From: Rhodospirillales bacterium
GTDB lineage: Bacteria; Pseudomonadota; Alphaproteobacteria; Rhodospirillales; Magnetospirillaceae
Assembly: GCA_019455065.1 (NCBI GenBank)
Contig: JACFNC010000006.1
Location: 62,001-126,000 of the forward strand
Reading direction: 5' to 3'
Length of the DNA stretch: 64,000 nt
In this document: piece by piece, positions 42,827 through 51,347 of the stretch
Layout: the number at the start of each line of letters is the position of its first letter
Numbering within the stretch: the stretch's first letter is position 1
Program-made: the position numbers and the translations under genes
Notes under the pieces: generated by a model
What the model was told of the DNA's origin: nothing
The model's input: the letters and a program-made list of their open reading frames with translations, nothing else
Databases searched by the model: none

Positions 42827-43534
42827 CTACGCGGGTCCCCCTCCCTCCCCCGCGGGAGAGGGAGCTTCGACTCCGATCAGCCACCGATGCAGCAGCATCG
42901 TCACGCCGATGGTGATCAGGGCCGAGAACAGCACGTCGCTCAGGAAATGCCCGCCCTGGGCGATGCGCACCAGGCCGATGACGGCGCCGAAGGCCAGCGC
43001 CGCGGCGATGGCGACCGGGCGCCAAGCCGGCGGCGCCAGCAGGGCGTAGGCGATGACCCAGAAGCCGAGCGCGCCGTGCCCGGAGACGAAGGAGCAGTTG
43101 TCGACGCACTGGTCGGCGGGCACCAGCGGGGGCGTGTAGCGCATCTCGCCGCCGAACTCGACGATCTGGGACGGCCGCGCCCGGCCCCAGTTGTCCTTGA
43201 GCAGGGTGTTGACGATCAATCCCGGCCCCAGCGCCAGCGACAACCCCAGATAGGCGGCGATGCGGCGGTCGACGCCGAGGAAGCGCTGGCCCATCGCCTC
43301 GCCGGCCAGCCACAGAACGATCACGTAGATCACCGAGCCGATCAACAGATGCGGCAGCCCCTTGCGCACGAACTCGCCGAGTTCGTTGTGGCGCGCCGCG
43401 AAGCCGACGCCCGGCGTGTAGAACCAGCCGGCCACGGCGAGGTCGACGCCCGGCAGCAAAGCCAGGGCCACCGCGATGGCCAGCGACCAGCGCCAGGGAT
43501 GCGCCCGCAACAGCTCGGCGGTCGCCGCGATCAT
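42827..43534 (-). CDS. PAP2-family membrane phosphatase
   Basis: A 235-residue inner-membrane phosphatase with about six helices. The three-part PAP2 motif is intact: KDNWGRARP (near 115-123), CSFVSGHGAL (near 145-154) and RIAQGGHFLSDVL (near 195-207). It overlaps the upstream GT39 gene by 4 bp (ATGA), so the two act together, probably on polyprenyl-(pyro)phosphate or on lipid A phosphate groups (LpxE/LpxF-like). Odd: the last ten or so codons (ending GEGGGPA) are read from the family C repeat, so the natural C-terminus may have been changed by the repeat. Confidence 0.87.
   Translation of the reverse strand: MIAATAELLRAHPWRWSLAIAVALALLPGVDLAVAGWFYTPGVGFAARHNELGEFVRKGLPHLLIGSVIYVIVLWLAGEAMGQRFLGVDRRIAAYLGLSLALGPGLIVNTLLKDNWGRARPSQIVEFGGEMRYTPPLVPADQCVDNCSFVSGHGALGFWVIAYALLAPPAWRPVAIAAALAFGAVIGLVRIAQGGHFLSDVLFSALITIGVTMLLHRWLIGVEAPSPAGEGGGPA
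42840..42866. repeat. Hairpin repeat, family C, second unit
   Basis: CCCCCTCCCTCCCCCGCGGG followed by AGAGGGA: pairing of CTCCCTC with GAGAGGGAG gives a GC-rich hairpin. The unit overlaps the 3' end of the PAP2 gene and encodes part of its C-terminus. Confidence 0.6.
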
Positions 43535-45000
43535 CGGTAGCCCTTGAACCCCGACAACCGGTAGACCCGGAGGTCGCGGGCGTAGTCGGGATGGATGGGA
43601 ACGTGGATGCGCGCCAGCGGCTCGACGCGCTCGAAACGGGCCGCGACGTGGTCGGCGTTTGCCCGTTCGGTGACCAGGACGAGGTCGCCCGGTGCGGTGC
43701 GGACGTCGGTGGTCAGGTCGTAATGGTCCTGGATGCGGCCGTCGGGGTTCCACTTCACGGCGTCGAACGGATGCGGCCGCACGTAGTACAGCAGATTGGC
43801 CATCACCTTGCGCTCGTCGGCCATCAAGGTGGCCCCCGGGTGGCGGGCGAGGATGTCGGAGACCTGGCGGCCGACCTCGTCCCAGCCGCGCACCCGCTTC
43901 ATGATGTCGTAGCGGGCGGTGCCGTCGAGGCCGAGCAGACGCAGGGTGGCGTCGTAGTCGTAGAGCGCCGCCGCCGTTGCCAGGTGCAAGACCAACGACA
44001 CGTTGAGCACCCACTCGCGGCGGCGCTGCACGAGCCACGCGGCCACCAGCACCGTGGCCGCCACGTAGGCCGGCGCCGCCCAATTCGCGTTGGCCCGCGA
44101 CAGCAGGCTCTGGGCGGTGATCACCGCGAGCGGCGGCAGGGCGAAACAGAGCAGCAGGCGCATGCGGTCGTCGCGCACGGGCGGGCGCACCAGCACCACC
44201 AGCAGGGCGGCGAACAGCAGCGGGCCGAACACGGCGAACTGGCTGCCGACGAACTCGAGGAGTTCGCCCGGGCGGAACAACGGGCCGCCGAGATTGGCGT
44301 TGTCGCGGGTGTGCAGATAGCTGACGAATCCGTGCGCCGCGTTCCACAGGAAATTCGGCAGGTAGAACAAGGCCGCCACCGCCGTCACCGCGACCGGCCG
44401 CCAGCTCCGCAGCCACGGCCGGCGCTCCGGCGCCCACGCCAGATAGAGAAGCAGCCCGGCCAGGAACAGCACCATCGTATACTTGGCCAGCAGCCCGACC
44501 CCGACGCAGGCGCCCACCAGCAGCCACCACGCCACCCGATCGTCGCGCAGCGCGCGCACCAGGGCATAGAGTGCGGCCGCCCAGGCGAGCAGCAGCAGGG
44601 GATCGGTCGAGATCAGCATGGCCGAGAACGACACCGCCGGCAGGCTGGCGAACGTCGCCGCCGACCACAGCCCGACCCGACGGTCGAACAGAACGGCGCC
44701 GACGCCGTAAAGGCACAGCGCGGCGGCGAAATAGGCGAAGGGCGAGGATAGCCGGACGCAGGCCTCGCCGTCGCCGCAGGCCGCCGTCGTCAGGGCGATC
44801 ACCCAGGCGACCAGCGGCGGCTTCGAGTAGTAGCCGAAGTCCAGGTCCTTGGCCCACGCCCAGTACTGGGCCTCGTCGAACGCAAGGTTCGGCCCATGGT
44901 CGAACAGGACGAACAGCCGCCACGCGCTCAGCCCGGCCAGAAAGGCGACGGCAAGGGCCGGGCCGGCAAGGTCACGGGCGGGAGCGGACGGGTTGCGCAT
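43531..45000 (-). CDS. GT39-family (ArnT/PMT-like) glycosyltransferase
   Basis: A 489-residue integral membrane protein with about 10-12 helices and the glycosyltransferase family 39 / ArnT signature near the N-terminus: LAFDEAQYWAWAKDLDFGYYSKPPL, where the DEA acidic motif on the first periplasmic loop is catalytic. Such enzymes move a sugar from a polyprenyl-phosphate donor to lipid A, lipopolysaccharide core or protein in the periplasm. ATG 45000 taken; a GTG three codons upstream is possible. Translationally coupled to the PAP2 phosphatase downstream. Confidence 0.86.
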   Translation of the reverse strand: MRNPSAPARDLAGPALAVAFLAGLSAWRLFVLFDHGPNLAFDEAQYWAWAKDLDFGYYSKPPLVAWVIALTTAACGDGEACVRLSSPFAYFAAALCLYGVGAVLFDRRVGLWSAATFASLPAVSFSAMLISTDPLLLLAWAAALYALVRALRDDRVAWWLLVGACVGVGLLAKYTMVLFLAGLLLYLAWAPERRPWLRSWRPVAVTAVAALFYLPNFLWNAAHGFVSYLHTRDNANLGGPLFRPGELLEFVGSQFAVFGPLLFAALLVVLVRPPVRDDRMRLLLCFALPPLAVITAQSLLSRANANWAAPAYVAATVLVAAWLVQRRREWVLNVSLVLHLATAAALYDYDATLRLLGLDGTARYDIMKRVRGWDEVGRQVSDILARHPGATLMADERKVMANLLYYVRPHPFDAVKWNPDGRIQDHYDLTTDVRTAPGDLVLVTERANADHVAARFERVEPLARIHVPIHPDYARDLRVYRLSGFKGYR

Positions 45001-45039
45001 CGGCGGCACGGATAGCAGGTTGCCGCAAGCCCGGCAATG

Positions 45040-46143
45040 TCAACCGTCCTCGAGATGGAACAGCGAGGCGAGGCCGACCAGCCCGGTGACCACGGGTGGG
45101 CTCCACGCCGCCAGCATGAGCGGCAGGGTCGACGACAGCCCCATCGCGTAGACGAGCTTGGAGAAGAAGTAGAACAGGAACCCCGCCATCACGCCCCCGG
45201 CCAGCCGCGTCACGATGCCGCCGCTGCGCAGGTTGGGCTTGAGCGAGAACACCGCCGCCACCAGTACCATGGCGCACAACAGCAAGGGGAAGGACAGCAA
45301 CGACTGCCAGTACAGCTTCTGGCGGTGGGCCGAGAAGCCGGCGCTCTCGAAGAAGGCGATGAACCCGGGAAGCTCCCAGAACGACATCGATTCGGGAGCG
45401 GCGAAATTGTCCTGGATTCGCGTCAGCGTCAGCGTCGTGGGAAGCCGGTAGTCGGCGACGTACTGCGAAGGCTTGCCGGGATTCATGATCCAGGCGCGGT
45501 CGAGGTCGAAATGGCCCTCGCCAAGGCGGGCGGCCGCGGCCTCGATGCGGTGCTCGAAACGCTCGTCACGGTCGAGCACGAACACCGAAACGTCGCGCAG
45601 GCGAAGCTCGGCCCCTTCCTGGCTGACCTGCGCCGCATGCACCACGGTGGTTCGCTCGTCGTGTGATTCCCGCAGCCACAACCCGTTCTGCGACACGGTC
45701 AGCGGATTGCTGTGGCGCAGCAAGAGATCGTCCTGCAGCCGCTCGTAGCGGCCATACATGGCGGCCGCCAGGGGATTGAAGGCGGTAATCTCGAAAATGC
45801 CCAGCAGCAGCGCGATGACCAGCGCAGGGGTGAGGAACTGCCACACCGACACGCCCGCCGCGCGCGCCACCACCAGCTCGTGGCTGCGGGTCAGCCGCCA
45901 GAACGTGGCCATGCCGCCGATCATCACGGCGAAGGGCAGCACGAGATGCACCATCTGCGGCTGCTTCAAAAGTCCCATTCCAAACACCAGCGACAGCGTG
46001 GCCTCGGGCCGCGAGGCGGCGCGCCGCATCAGTTCGATCACGTCGAACAGCAGGACGAGGCCGATCAGGAACGCCAGCACCGCCAGGCAGGAAAGCAGGA
46101 ACTGCCGACCGATGTAGAAGCTGAGAATGGGAGAAAAACGCAT
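45040..46143 (-). CDS. lptG: LptG-type LPS export ABC permease
   Basis: A 367-residue permease of the LptF/LptG family (YjgP/YjgQ): three helices, a large periplasmic jellyroll domain (about residues 125-265), then three more helices (LLLCAMVLVAAVFSLKPNLR, GFLFYFFSKLVYAMG). It opens MRFSPILSFYIGRQFL. LptF and LptG with LptB pull lipopolysaccharide from the inner membrane towards the outer membrane. The end KPNLRSGG...FYFFSKL favours LptG. No lptF is adjacent, unlike the usual lptF-lptG pair. On the minus strand a TATAAT box at 46186-46191 could be its -10. Confidence 0.88.
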   Translation of the reverse strand: MRFSPILSFYIGRQFLLSCLAVLAFLIGLVLLFDVIELMRRAASRPEATLSLVFGMGLLKQPQMVHLVLPFAVMIGGMATFWRLTRSHELVVARAAGVSVWQFLTPALVIALLLGIFEITAFNPLAAAMYGRYERLQDDLLLRHSNPLTVSQNGLWLRESHDERTTVVHAAQVSQEGAELRLRDVSVFVLDRDERFEHRIEAAAARLGEGHFDLDRAWIMNPGKPSQYVADYRLPTTLTLTRIQDNFAAPESMSFWELPGFIAFFESAGFSAHRQKLYWQSLLSFPLLLCAMVLVAAVFSLKPNLRSGGIVTRLAGGVMAGFLFYFFSKLVYAMGLSSTLPLMLAAWSPPVVTGLVGLASLFHLEDG

Positions 46144-46185
46144 CGCCCGAGCGGTGGAATGGGGCCACGGAGACCAATTGCCGCT

Positions 46186-46191
46186 ATTATA
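46186..46191 (-). promoter_or_regulatory. Consensus -10 box (TATAAT) upstream of lptG
   Basis: Reads TATAAT on the minus strand, 42 bp before the lptG start at 46143, in the 125-bp divergent gap to the adenosyltransferase gene. No good -35 hexamer is visible at 16-18 bp. Confidence 0.4.
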
Positions 46192-46268
46192 CCCCATCGT
46201 CCGGCCAGGGAACCCTGATTCTGCGGTTTCCGCGCCGATGCGCCCCCACGACCGGTGAAAGGAAGCCG

Positions 46269-46829
46269 ATGGTCAGGCTGACCCGCATCTACACCCGCAG
46301 CGGCGACAAGGGAAAGACCTCGCTGGGCGACGGCCGCCGTGTGAGCAAGACCGACCTGCGGGTGGCCGCCTACGGCACCGTGGACGAGGCCAACGCCGCC
46401 GTCGGACTGGCGCGACTTCACACCAGCGGCGACATCGACGCCATGCTGGGTCGCATCCAGAACGACCTGTTCGACCTGGGGGCGGATTTGTGCACGCCGC
46501 ACAAGCCCGACGAAACAGGTACCTTGCGCATCGTGCAGTCGCAGATCGACCGGCTGGAACGTGAGATCGACGCGATGAACGCCGAACTGGCGCCGCTGAC
46601 GTCCTTCGTGCTGCCGGGCGGCACGCCGGCGGCGGCGGCCCTGCATCTGGCGCGGGCGGTGGTGCGCCGGGCCGAACGGCTGGTGGTCGAACTGGCGGGG
46701 CACGAGACGCTCAATCCGCTGACCGTCGCTTATGTCAACCGTCTTTCCGACCACCTGTTCGTGCTGAGCCGCGTGTCAAACGACATGGGCCGCGGCGACG
46801 TTCTGTGGGTGCCAGGGGGCGCCCGCTAA
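46269..46829 (+). CDS. PduO-type cob(I)alamin adenosyltransferase
   Basis: A 186-residue trimeric ATP:cob(I)alamin adenosyltransferase that makes adenosylcobalamin. Motifs: YTRSGDKGKTSLGDG at residues 8-22 (ATP binding), YGTVDEANAAVGLA near 36-49, VVRRAERLV, and NRLSDHLFVLSR near 158-169. The cofactor serves the Ecm mutase 7 kb away and the B12-dependent ribonucleotide reductase at the right edge. It is followed at 151 bp by etfBA, which has its own promoter. Confidence 0.93.
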   Translation: MVRLTRIYTRSGDKGKTSLGDGRRVSKTDLRVAAYGTVDEANAAVGLARLHTSGDIDAMLGRIQNDLFDLGADLCTPHKPDETGTLRIVQSQIDRLEREIDAMNAELAPLTSFVLPGGTPAAAALHLARAVVRRAERLVVELAGHETLNPLTVAYVNRLSDHLFVLSRVSNDMGRGDVLWVPGGAR

Positions 46830-46857
46830 GGCGCATTTTTCCCCGAAGGGCCGGACG

Positions 46858-46886
46858 TTGACATCAAATTGTCATCGGCCTATGGT
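46858..46886 (+). promoter_or_regulatory. Strong candidate promoter of etfBA with overlapping inverted repeat
   Basis: TTGACA (46858-46863) and TATGGT (46881-46886) are exactly 17 bp apart. The -35 is part of an inverted repeat TGACA-TCAAAT-TGTCA (46859-46874), a possible operator. The start codon of etfB is 94 bp downstream, leaving a fairly long leader. Confidence 0.6.
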
Positions 46887-46980
46887 GCGGTGCAATACAA
46901 CAGCGGCAGCAGCTCTCTGCCCGTCTGCCGTCCGTGCGGCGCGCCTCTAGAGCGCCGTCGGCTTGCTCACAGGGAGTGCG

Positions 46981-47730
46981 ATGAAGGTTCTGATCGCCAT
47001 CAAGCGGGTCATCGACTACAACGTCAAGATCCGCGTCAAATCCGACAATTCGGGCGTCGAGACCGCGAACGTGAAGTTCTCGATGAACCCCTTCGACGAA
47101 ATAGCGGTCGAGGAGGCGGTACGACTCAAGGAGGCCGGCAAGGCCGAGGAGTTGGTCGCCGTGTCGATGGGCGTGGCGCAGTGCCAGGAGACGATCCGCA
47201 CGGCGCTGGCGATGGGCGCAGATCGCGGCATCCTGGTGCAGACCGACGCCGAGTTGCAGCCGCTGGCGGTTGCCAAGCTGCTGAAGGCGCTGGTCGACAA
47301 GGAACAACCGCAGCTCGTCATTCTTGGAAAGCAGGCGATCGACGACGATTCCAACCAGACGGGCCAGATGCTGGCCGCCCTGCTTGGCTGGCCCCAGGGA
47401 ACCTTCGCCTCGAAGGTGACGCTGGGAGACGGGAAGGCCGAGGTGGTGCGCGAGATCGACGGCGGGCTCGAGACCGTCGAGATCAAGCTGCCGGCGGTCG
47501 TGTCCACGGATTTGCGTCTCAACGAACCCCGCTACGCCTCGCTGCCCAACATCATGAAGGCGAAGAAGAAGCCGATCGACACCGTCACCCCGGCCGACCT
47601 GGGGGTCGACGTCGCGCCGCGGTTGGTCACCCTCAAGGTGGAGGAACCCGCGAAGCGCAAGGCCGGCGTGAAGGTCGCGAGCGTCGCCGAACTGGTCGAC
47701 AAGCTGAAGAACGAAGCGAAGGTGATCTGA
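46981..47730 (+). CDS. etfB: Electron transfer flavoprotein beta subunit
   Basis: A 249-residue protein starting [19 protein letters not shown], the EtfB signature, with the AMP-binding loop region and the recognition block [24 protein letters not shown] (near 119-142). With EtfA it forms the soluble heterodimer that takes electrons from acyl-CoA dehydrogenases such as Mcd and gives them to ETF:quinone oxidoreductase. AGGGAG precedes the ATG. One base separates it from etfA. Confidence 0.96.
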   Translation: MKVLIAIKRVIDYNVKIRVKSDNSGVETANVKFSMNPFDEIAVEEAVRLKEAGKAEELVAVSMGVAQCQETIRTALAMGADRGILVQTDAELQPLAVAKLLKALVDKEQPQLVILGKQAIDDDSNQTGQMLAALLGWPQGTFASKVTLGDGKAEVVREIDGGLETVEIKLPAVVSTDLRLNEPRYASLPNIMKAKKKPIDTVTPADLGVDVAPRLVTLKVEEPAKRKAGVKVASVAELVDKLKNEAKVI

Positions 47731-47731
47731 G

Positions 47732-48664
47732 ATGGCGATTCTGGTCCTCGCCGAGCACGACAACGCGAGCCTCAAGGCCGCGACGCTCAACACCGTCACC
47801 GCCGCTCGCGCCATCGGCGGCGAGGTGCATGTCCTGGTGGCCGGCCACAACTGCCGCTCCGTCGCCGAGGCGGCGGAGAAGATCGCCGGCGTCGCCACCG
47901 TGATCCTGGTCGACGGGCCCGCCTACGAGCATCCGCTGGCCGAGCCGCTGTCGCTGTTGCTGGCCAAGCTGGGCAAGGGCTTCCGCTACCTGCTGGCGCC
48001 GGCCACGACCTTCGGCAAGAACGTGATGCCCCGCGTCGCCGCCCTGCTCGACGTGCAGCAGATTTCCGACATCGTCGACGTGCTGGGGCATGACACCTTC
48101 GTCCGCCCCGTCTATGCCGGCAACGCGCTGGCCACCGTGCGCAGCGACGACGCCATCAAGGTCATCACCGTGCGCACCACCGGCTTCGAGCCGGCCAAGC
48201 TGGACGGCGAGGCCCGCATCGAAAACGGAGAGGCGGCCGAGGATCCGGGCACTTCGCGCTTCGTCGGCCAGCAGCTCTCGAAGTCCGAACGCCCCGAGTT
48301 GACCAGTGCCCGCGTCATCATTTCGGGCGGGCGCGGCATGCAGTCGGGCGAAAACTTCCACTTGCTGGAGAAGGTCGCCGACAAGCTCGGCGCCGCTGTC
48401 GGCGCCTCCCGCGCCGCCGTCGATGCCGGCTTCGTGCCCAACGACTTCCAGGTCGGCCAGACCGGCAAGATCGTCGCTCCCGACCTCTACATCGCGGTCG
48501 GCATATCGGGCGCCATCCAGCATCTGGCGGGCATGAAGGACAGCAAGGTCATCGTGGCCATCAACAAGGACGAGGAAGCCCCCATCTTCCAGGTCGCCGA
48601 CTATGGCCTGGTCGCGGACCTGTTCCAGGCGGTGCCCGAGCTCGCCGCGGAACTCGACAAATGA
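47732..48664 (+). CDS. etfA: Electron transfer flavoprotein alpha subunit
   Basis: A 310-residue FAD-binding subunit. The C-terminal FAD domain is clear: [17 protein letters not shown] near 195-211, [23 protein letters not shown] near 225-247, and [20 protein letters not shown]. The length is that of the standard fatty-acid-oxidation type ETF rather than the nitrogen-fixation FixB. Its stop overlaps an ATG of the next frame, but the better start of the dehydrogenase lies 39 bp further on. Confidence 0.96.
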   Translation: MAILVLAEHDNASLKAATLNTVTAARAIGGEVHVLVAGHNCRSVAEAAEKIAGVATVILVDGPAYEHPLAEPLSLLLAKLGKGFRYLLAPATTFGKNVMPRVAALLDVQQISDIVDVLGHDTFVRPVYAGNALATVRSDDAIKVITVRTTGFEPAKLDGEARIENGEAAEDPGTSRFVGQQLSKSERPELTSARVIISGGRGMQSGENFHLLEKVADKLGAAVGASRAAVDAGFVPNDFQVGQTGKIVAPDLYIAVGISGAIQHLAGMKDSKVIVAINKDEEAPIFQVADYGLVADLFQAVPELAAELDK

Positions 48665-48702
48665 CCCATATCGCGGCCTCGCCGACAGCAGGGAGCCTGA
48701 CC

Positions 48703-49575
48703 ATGATTCGTACGATTGGCGTCGTCGGAGCGGGGCAGATGGGCAACGGCATCGCGCATGTCTGCGCGTTGTCCGGGTTCGACGTGCGGCTTCTGGACAT
48801 CGACGACGCGCACCTGCAGCAGGGCCTGTCGACGATCGACAAAAACCTCGAGCGCCAAGTCCACAAGGGCAAGATCACCGAGGAGGAAAAGGCGACCACG
48901 CTGGGGCGCATCCGCAGCGGCATCGACTATGAGATTTTTTCCGATTGCGATCTTGTGATCGAGGCGGCGAGCGAGAACGAGGCGATCAAGCGCGCCATCT
49001 TCGCCAAGATCTGCCCGGTGCTGCGCCCCGATGCCCTGATCGCTTCGAACACCTCGTCGATCTCGATTACCCGGCTGGGCGCGGCCACCGACCGTCCGGC
49101 GCAGTTCATGGGCATGCACTTCATGAACCCGGTGCCGGTGATGCAGCTCGTCGAACTGATCCGCGGCATCGCCACCGGTGAGAACACCTTCAACGTGGTC
49201 CGCGACCTGGTGGTGAAGCTGGGCAAGCAGCCGGTCAGCGCCGAGGACTTCCCCGCCTTCATCGTCAACCGCATCCTGCTGCCGATGATCAACGAGGCCG
49301 TCTACACGTTGTATGAGGGGGTGGGTTCGGTCGACGCCATCGACACCGCCATGCGGCTGGGTGCCAACCACCCGATGGGCCCGCTGGAACTGGCCGACTT
49401 CATCGGACTGGACACCTGCCTGGCAATCATGCAGGTGCTCTATGACGGCTTGGCCGACAGCAAGTACCGGCCGTGCCCGCTTCTGGTCAAGTACGTCGAG
49501 GCCGGCTGGCTGGGCCGCAAGACCGGCCGCGGATTCTACGACTACGCGGGCGAGAAGCCGATCCCGACCCGGTGA
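48703..49575 (+). CDS. 3-Hydroxybutyryl-CoA dehydrogenase
   Basis: A 290-residue NAD-dependent (S)-3-hydroxyacyl-CoA dehydrogenase. Rossmann motif GVVGAGQMGNGIAH at residues 5-18, catalytic region MGMHFMNPVPVM (His near 140), FIVNRILLPMINEAV near 186 and the helical C-terminal domain. It interconverts acetoacetyl-CoA and 3-hydroxybutyryl-CoA, just above crotonyl-CoA, the Ccr substrate, or works in butyrate and poly-3-hydroxybutyrate turnover. ATG 48703 is chosen because GGGAG lies 7 nt upstream; ATG 48661 overlaps the etfA stop but lacks a good site. The etfBA-hbd order is conserved in Rhodospirillales-like genomes. Confidence 0.92.
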   Translation: MIRTIGVVGAGQMGNGIAHVCALSGFDVRLLDIDDAHLQQGLSTIDKNLERQVHKGKITEEEKATTLGRIRSGIDYEIFSDCDLVIEAASENEAIKRAIFAKICPVLRPDALIASNTSSISITRLGAATDRPAQFMGMHFMNPVPVMQLVELIRGIATGENTFNVVRDLVVKLGKQPVSAEDFPAFIVNRILLPMINEAVYTLYEGVGSVDAIDTAMRLGANHPMGPLELADFIGLDTCLAIMQVLYDGLADSKYRPCPLLVKYVEAGWLGRKTGRGFYDYAGEKPIPTR

Positions 49576-49595
49576 CATGAACGCCGTGCGGTGGA

Positions 49596-49616
49596 TTGCC
49601 GGGTCACGCCCGGCAA
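49596..49616. repeat. Hairpin repeat related to family A (half element)
   Basis: TTGCCGGG-TCACG-CCCGGCAA, an 8-bp perfect stem. Read on the minus strand it matches the left half of the 60-bp family A repeat (TTGCCGGGC-TGACCC-GCAATCC pattern). Confidence 0.75.
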
Positions 49617-49638
49617 CGACGAGAGTTGCCGATCCGTC

Positions 49639-49670
49639 ATGCCCGGGCCTGGTCCGGGCATCTCTTTTTT
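49639..49670 (+). terminator. Rho-independent terminator after the hydroxybutyryl-CoA dehydrogenase gene
   Basis: ATGCCCGG (49639-49646), loop GCCTGGT, CCGGGCAT (49654-49661), then CTCTTTTTT. A GC-rich 8-bp stem with a T-run 63 bp after the stop codon. The stem itself resembles another common alphaproteobacterial repeat (CGTCATGCCCGGGC...), so a repeat seems to have been adopted as terminator. Confidence 0.75.
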
Positions 49671-49686
49671 CGGGCGGCGAACGCCG

Positions 49687-51345
49687 TTGCTGACCCAGGC
49701 CGCCCCTCCCCTCCTTGCTCGCCTCGCCGCCGGGACCATCCGGCCCTATCTCCTCCTGACCGCGCTGTGCCTCGCGCTGTTCCTGCCCGGGCTAGCGGCG
49801 GTGCCGCCGCTCGACCGCGACGAGTCGCGCTTCATGCAGGCCACCAAGCAGATGCTGGAGAGCGGCGACTACGTGCGCATCAACTTCCAGGAGGAATCGC
49901 GGGCGAAGAAGCCGGTGGGCGTGTATTGGCTGCAAGCGGCCTCGGTGTCGCTGCTGGCCGAGGGCCGCACCACCGCCTGGGCCTACCGCCTGCCGTCGCT
50001 CCTCGCCGCCTGGGCGGCGGCGCTGCTCACCTTCGCGTTCGGAACATCCCTGTTCGGGCGTTCCGCCGCCCTGATCGGCGCCGGCCTGACGGCCGCCTCG
50101 CTGACCCTGGTGCTGGAGGCGCATCAGGCCAAGACGGACGCCGTGCTGCTGGCCTGCGTGGTCGCCGCACAAGGCGCGCTGGCGCGTTTCTACCTGCAGG
50201 GCCACGGCGGCAGGCCGCCGGGGGTGGGGGTGGCCCTCCTGTTCTGGATCGCCCAGGGGGTGGGCATTCTCGTCAAGGGCCCGATCGTGCCGATGGTCAG
50301 CCTGCTGACGGTGGCGGCGCTGGCGGTCGCAGACCGCCGCCTCGCCTGGCTGCACGGCCTGCGCCCGGTGACCGGCCTGCTCGTCGCCGCGGCCATCGTC
50401 GCCCCGTGGGCGGCGGCGATCTCCGAGGCCACCGGCGGCGCCTTCATCGGCGACGCGGTGCGTTCCGATCTGCTGCCCAAGTTGATCGGCGGCCAGGAAT
50501 CGCACGGCGCCTGGCCCGGCTACTACCTGCTGCTGGCCACCCTCACGTTGTGGCCGGGGTCGCTGTTCCTGTGGCCGGCCCTGGCCGCGGTCTGGCGGCG
50601 GCGCGGCGAGGCGCCGGTGCGCTTCACCCTCGCCTGGGTGGGGCCGGCCTGGGTGATGTTCGAACTGATCCCCACCAAGCTGCCGCATTACGTGCTTCCC
50701 ACCTATCCGGCGCTGGCGCTGCTGATCGGGTCCGCGGTGATCGGCGGCCACGCCGCCCTGGGCGCGCGGGCGGCGCGCTGGTACTACGTGGCGTGGGCGG
50801 GCGTCGGCCTGCTGCTGGCCGGCGCCGCGGTCGCCGCCCCGGCCATACTGGGCGACGGCCTTTCGATGTGGTCCCTGCCCGCCGCCGCCGCGGCGCTGGC
50901 GGCCGGGTTGCTGCCGGCGTGGCTGGCGTGGCGCGGCCGCACGGTCGCCGCCACGGGAGCGGCCATCGCCGGCGCCGTGCTCACCTATGCCGCGATCTTC
51001 CACGGCGTCCTGCCGGCACTCGATCGCATGTGGGTGGCGCCGCGCGTGGCCGCGGTCGTCGAGGCCGCCCTGCCCGGCGCGCCGGCCGCCGCCGCCGGCT
51101 ATCACGAACCCAGCCTGGTATTCCTGCTCGGCACCGAAACGCGGCTCACCGACGGTGCCGGAGTCGCCGATTGGATGGCCAAGCAGCCGCGCGCCGTCGC
51201 CATCGTCGAGGAGCGCCAGCACGACGCCTTCCGCCGCCGGGCGGACGAACTCGGCCTGGCGCCGACCGGCCTGGCGATCATCGAAGGGTTCAATTATTCG
51301 CGCGGCCGCGATATCACTCTGCGCGTTTACGGCAAGGAGGAATGA
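49687..51345 (+). CDS. GT39-family (ArnT-like) glycosyltransferase, second copy
   Basis: An integral membrane glycosyltransferase of about 552 residues with the catalytic acidic loop PPLDRDESRFMQATKQML near residues 39-56 and KKPVGVYWLQA near 76-86, as in ArnT/GT39 proteins; about 12 helices and a soluble C-terminal domain (from about 430) follow. The start is uncertain: TTG 49687 lies just after the repeat/terminator, while an ATG at 49639 would begin inside the repeat hairpin. It is coupled to a PAP2 phosphatase, repeating the GT39-PAP2 pairing at 42.8-45 kb, although the two GT39 proteins are only distantly similar by eye. Confidence 0.84.
   Translation: MLTQAAPPLLARLAAGTIRPYLLLTALCLALFLPGLAAVPPLDRDESRFMQATKQMLESGDYVRINFQEESRAKKPVGVYWLQAASVSLLAEGRTTAWAYRLPSLLAAWAAALLTFAFGTSLFGRSAALIGAGLTAASLTLVLEAHQAKTDAVLLACVVAAQGALARFYLQGHGGRPPGVGVALLFWIAQGVGILVKGPIVPMVSLLTVAALAVADRRLAWLHGLRPVTGLLVAAAIVAPWAAAISEATGGAFIGDAVRSDLLPKLIGGQESHGAWPGYYLLLATLTLWPGSLFLWPALAAVWRRRGEAPVRFTLAWVGPAWVMFELIPTKLPHYVLPTYPALALLIGSAVIGGHAALGARAARWYYVAWAGVGLLLAGAAVAAPAILGDGLSMWSLPAAAAALAAGLLPAWLAWRGRTVAATGAAIAGAVLTYAAIFHGVLPALDRMWVAPRVAAVVEAALPGAPAAAAGYHEPSLVFLLGTETRLTDGAGVADWMAKQPRAVAIVEERQHDAFRRRADELGLAPTGLAIIEGFNYSRGRDITLRVYGKEE
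51334..51340 (+). promoter_or_regulatory. Ribosome-binding site deciding the PAP2 start
   Basis: AAGGAGG ends 7 nt before GTG 51348 but only 1 nt before ATG 51342, which overlaps the previous stop codon (ATGA). Spacing favours GTG 51348 as the true start. Confidence 0.6.
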
Positions 51346-51347
51346 GC

